DNA of 7,133 nucleotides from an uncultured bacterium (GTDB lineage Bacteria; Verrucomicrobiota; Lentisphaeria; Oligosphaerales; Oligosphaeraceae). The translations under genes were made by a program, and so were the position numbers. The number at the start of each line of letters is the position of its first letter. Position 1 is the first letter of the stretch. The stretch spans positions 1-7,133 of the forward strand of contig CACZQQ010000410.1 in assembly GCA_902783355.1 (NCBI GenBank). Direction: 5' to 3'. The notes under the pieces are model-generated. The model made no database searches, was not told where the DNA came from, and was given only the letters and a program-made list of their open reading frames with translations. Shown here piece after piece: positions 4,967-7,133 of this stretch.

Positions 4967-7133
4967 TTACGGTTCCAGGAGGATTTCCTGCGCCTGGTCG
5001 GGGTGTCCCTGCTGGCGCAGGATCTCGGCGGCCAGCTGGCGGGCGCGCGGCGTGTACACGGGGTCGCTTTGCTGGCTGATGACAAAGCCCAGGGTCGCCA
5101 GCGAGAGCGCGCCGTTCAGGTCCTTGTCATATTCGAAGAGCACCTGCGCCTTGACCCAGCGCGCACGGGCGATCGCGCGATGGGCGCCGGTGGCCTTCGG
5201 ATTGTCCAGAACCGCGTTGGCCTCCTGGAGGGCGACTGTGTAGAGCTTCTTGCGCAGGGCCAGTTCGGCGGCGACGGAGGCCGCCGTCGGCGGCAGGGAA
5301 CTCTTGCCGTTCGCGGGCGGCAGGAGGGCTGTCAGCGCGTCCAGATAGGAAGAGGCCTCGTCCGGCTGCGCCTCCAGCAGGCTCTCGGCCAGGCTTTCCA
5401 GGCATTGCACTTTGACGGGAACGGGACAATTGGCCTGTGCCAGAAGCGTCTTCCATGCGGCGCGCGCCACATCTGGACGCTTTTCAGAAGCTTCCTTCGC
5501 CAGTCGAAGCAGGGCCTCTTTGTAGGGCATGGGGTCGTAGGCCTCCTGTGGGGAAAGAAGCAGCTGCGCGCCGCGCTCCACGGCCTCGCCGCCACGCTTC
5601 TCGTAGAGGAACAGTTCGACGAGGCGCAGGAGGATTTCGGGGCGGTCCTTGGAGGGGAGGGCACTGTTGTCGGCGGCCTTGCCCAGGGCGTCGATGGCTT
5701 GGGGGTAGTCCTTGGCGGCAATGAAGGCGTTTCCCGCCTGCTCAAGCCACATGGCGGCCTGCGCGGGCGCCTCTGTATGGAGGGCGGCCAGCTCCATGGC
5801 GTCTGCCGCGGCCGCGGCGAAATTGCCTGTGGCATAGGCGGCCGCGTATGTGATTTCATGGGCCTTGCCGCGCGTGTCGCGTGATGTCTCGGGGCTGGCG
5901 GCCACGGCACGGGCGAGGGATTCGGCCCGCGCGTGGTCCTTGGCGCGGTAGGCGGCGCGTGCCGCGTCCAGGACGAGCGAATTGCGTTTGACGGCATCCG
6001 GCGTGCGGCTGGAGAGGGTTTCATAGAGGTCGGCCGCTTCGGCCCAGCGCCCCTGGCGGGCAAGGTATTGGGCCAGGAAGATGCCGATCTGCTCGTGCGT
6101 GCCGAGGTCGGCCGCGGAGAGGGCGAGGGCTTGCCTGTAGTAGGAAATGGCCTTGTCCACCTGGCCGAGGCGGTCGGCGGCATTGCCGCCCTGGACAAGG
6201 ATTTCCACCTTGTCGTTGGCGGCGGGATAGTCGGCCAGGTACTTGTCCACCAGGGGGGGGATCTTGTCGTACTGCCCGACGGCGCCGAGGCAGGTGATGC
6301 GCGCCTTGGCGGCATAAAGGCGGTGCTGCGTCCGCGCGGCGGCGCAGGCTTCCAGCGATTCAAGGGTCTTCAGGGCCGGCCCGTATTGGCGGAGGGACAT
6401 CTGCGCGTAGGCCAGCCGGTAGAGCAGGTCGGCGTCTTCGGCGGCGGCCTTCGGATAGTCGCGGAGATAGTCCGTCGCGGAACGGCTGAACTGGGGGTAG
6501 TTCTCCAGGCGGAAGAGGCATGTGAGGAGGGCGCGGCGGGCGTAGGGGCAGCGGGCGTCCTGCGCGAACTCGACCGCAAAGGCGCCGTAGTATTCGGCGG
6601 CCGCCTTGAAGTCCAGCAGCTTGCCCAGGCAGACGTCGGCGGCGGGCAGAAGGCAGTCGCGCCGCATGGCGGACGGCAGGTCGGGGAGGGCCAGGAGCGC
6701 CTTGTAGTCCGCCAGGGCCGCCTCGTATTGGCCGCCGCGGAATTTGGACGTGGCCAGATAGAAGGCGGCATGGAGGCGGTAGGGGTGCTTGGCGGAAAGC
6801 GTCTTGGCGGCCAGGGCCTCCATGTGGCTCTGCGCCTCCTGCGGCTTCCCCTGGGCCAGCAGGCACTGCGCCAGAAAATAGGCGGCCGCCTCGGCCAGCG
6901 TCTTGTCCTTGGAGGCCAACAGCGAAGCGTAGTTCTTGGCGGCCTCGTCATAGCGCTTCAGCTCGAAGAGGCTGGCGGCCGCGCGGCTGCACAGCGCCTC
7001 CCGCTGCGGCGATTTCGGATACTTCTCTAGGAAGGTGCGGACGGCATCGGCCGCCTCGGCGTGCCGTCCCAGCGTATAGAGGGATTCGATGCGGATGCGC
7101 AGGATGTCCTCCGCCAGCGGATCCTGCGGGAAG
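4967..7133 (-). CDS. Large tetratricopeptide-repeat protein (5' end outside the window)
   Basis: The frame is open from the TAA at 4969-4967 to the right edge, giving 721 visible residues and no N-terminus. A TTG at 6919 could be mistaken for a start, but translation upstream of it continues clear TPR sequence, for example LGRHAEAADAVRTFLEKYPK and LFELKRYDEAAKNYASL, so the true start is beyond 7133. By eye at least ten helix-turn-helix units follow, with typical features such as GQYEAALADYKALLALP, GQVDKAISYYRQALAL, GRWAEAADLYETL, KDYPQAIDALGKA and a last unit QGHPDQAQEIL before the stop. The protein is Ala/Leu-rich throughout, with no catalytic motif or membrane segment in the visible part. 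TPR arrays are protein-interaction scaffolds. Repeats separated by 'YP' (KYPK, DYPK, DYPA) resemble envelope TPR proteins such as the BamD/YbgF type, so a periplasmic place is possible but unproven without the signal region. It lies 19 bases upstream of waaA and is the first visible gene of the unit. Confidence 0.85.
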   Translation of the reverse strand, partial: FPQDPLAEDILRIRIESLYTLGRHAEAADAVRTFLEKYPKSPQREALCSRAAASLFELKRYDEAAKNYASLLASKDKTLAEAAAYFLAQCLLAQGKPQEAQSHMEALAAKTLSAKHPYRLHAAFYLATSKFRGGQYEAALADYKALLALPDLPSAMRRDCLLPAADVCLGKLLDFKAAAEYYGAFAVEFAQDARCPYARRALLTCLFRLENYPQFSRSATDYLRDYPKAAAEDADLLYRLAYAQMSLRQYGPALKTLESLEACAAARTQHRLYAAKARITCLGAVGQYDKIPPLVDKYLADYPAANDKVEILVQGGNAADRLGQVDKAISYYRQALALSAADLGTHEQIGIFLAQYLARQGRWAEAADLYETLSSRTPDAVKRNSLVLDAARAAYRAKDHARAESLARAVAASPETSRDTRGKAHEITYAAAYATGNFAAAAADAMELAALHTEAPAQAAMWLEQAGNAFIAAKDYPQAIDALGKAADNSALPSKDRPEILLRLVELFLYEKRGGEAVERGAQLLLSPQEAYDPMPYKEALLRLAKEASEKRPDVARAAWKTLLAQANCPVPVKVQCLESLAESLLEAQPDEASSYLDALTALLPPANGKSSLPPTAASVAAELALRKKLYTVALQEANAVLDNPKATGAHRAIARARWVKAQVLFEYDKDLNGALSLATLGFVISQQSDPVYTPRARQLAAEILRQQGHPDQAQEILLEP

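Noticed and set aside
3862..5079. A 405-codon plus-strand frame opposite waaA
   Set aside because: It is a shadow of waaA, whose conserved motifs are all on the minus strand; the frame is Asp/Glu/Arg/Gly-rich with no domain signature.
5332..6363. A 343-codon minus-strand frame overlapping the TPR gene in another frame, Pro/Arg/Ser-rich
   Set aside because: Composition is typical of an out-of-frame reading of G+C-rich DNA; the overlapping TPR frame carries clear repeats.
5933..7030. A 365-codon Gly/Val-rich plus-strand frame opposite the TPR gene
   Set aside because: The Gly/Val richness is the complement of the Ala-rich TPR codons; no independent evidence for a gene.

Overview
The window is a compact, G+C-rich stretch of bacterial chromosome. 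All five genes lie on the minus strand and are separated by only 18 to 55 bases. In the direction of transcription (right to left) they are: a large tetratricopeptide-repeat (TPR) protein cut by the right edge; waaA/kdtA (Kdo transferase of lipopolysaccharide synthesis); hrpB (DEAH-type ATP-dependent helicase); a secreted thioredoxin-like protein with a histidine/proline repeat tail; and the first 48 codons of valS (valyl-tRNA synthetase), cut by the left edge.

Organism: WaaA means a Gram-negative cell with a Kdo-containing lipopolysaccharide. The nucleoredoxin-like fold with an HWCGPC centre, the WaaA variant with a GKSL loop, the large TPR protein and the near absence of Shine-Dalgarno sequences together look most like the Verrucomicrobiota/Kiritimatiellota/Lentisphaerota (PVC) group. 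This is pattern recognition and no search was run, so the assignment is tentative.

Layout: 7133-4967 TPR protein; 4947-3655 waaA; 3636-1096 hrpB; 1052-201 thioredoxin-like protein; 145-1 valS. No gap reaches 300 bases. The four gaps (18, 19, 43 and 55 bases) contain no RNA gene and no convincing terminator hairpin. Only the gap before valS is clearly A+T-rich, and it may hold a promoter. The spacing suggests one transcription unit, at least from the TPR gene through hrpB and probably through the thioredoxin gene, with possible independent expression of valS.

The genes do not form an obvious pathway. WaaA and the thioredoxin-like protein are envelope functions, the TPR protein may be, and HrpB and ValS are nucleic-acid or translation functions. 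I see no mobile element, CRISPR array, tRNA, rRNA or defence cassette, and no evidence for a new multi-gene system. The most unusual item is the repeat-encoded His/Pro tail on the exported thioredoxin-like protein.
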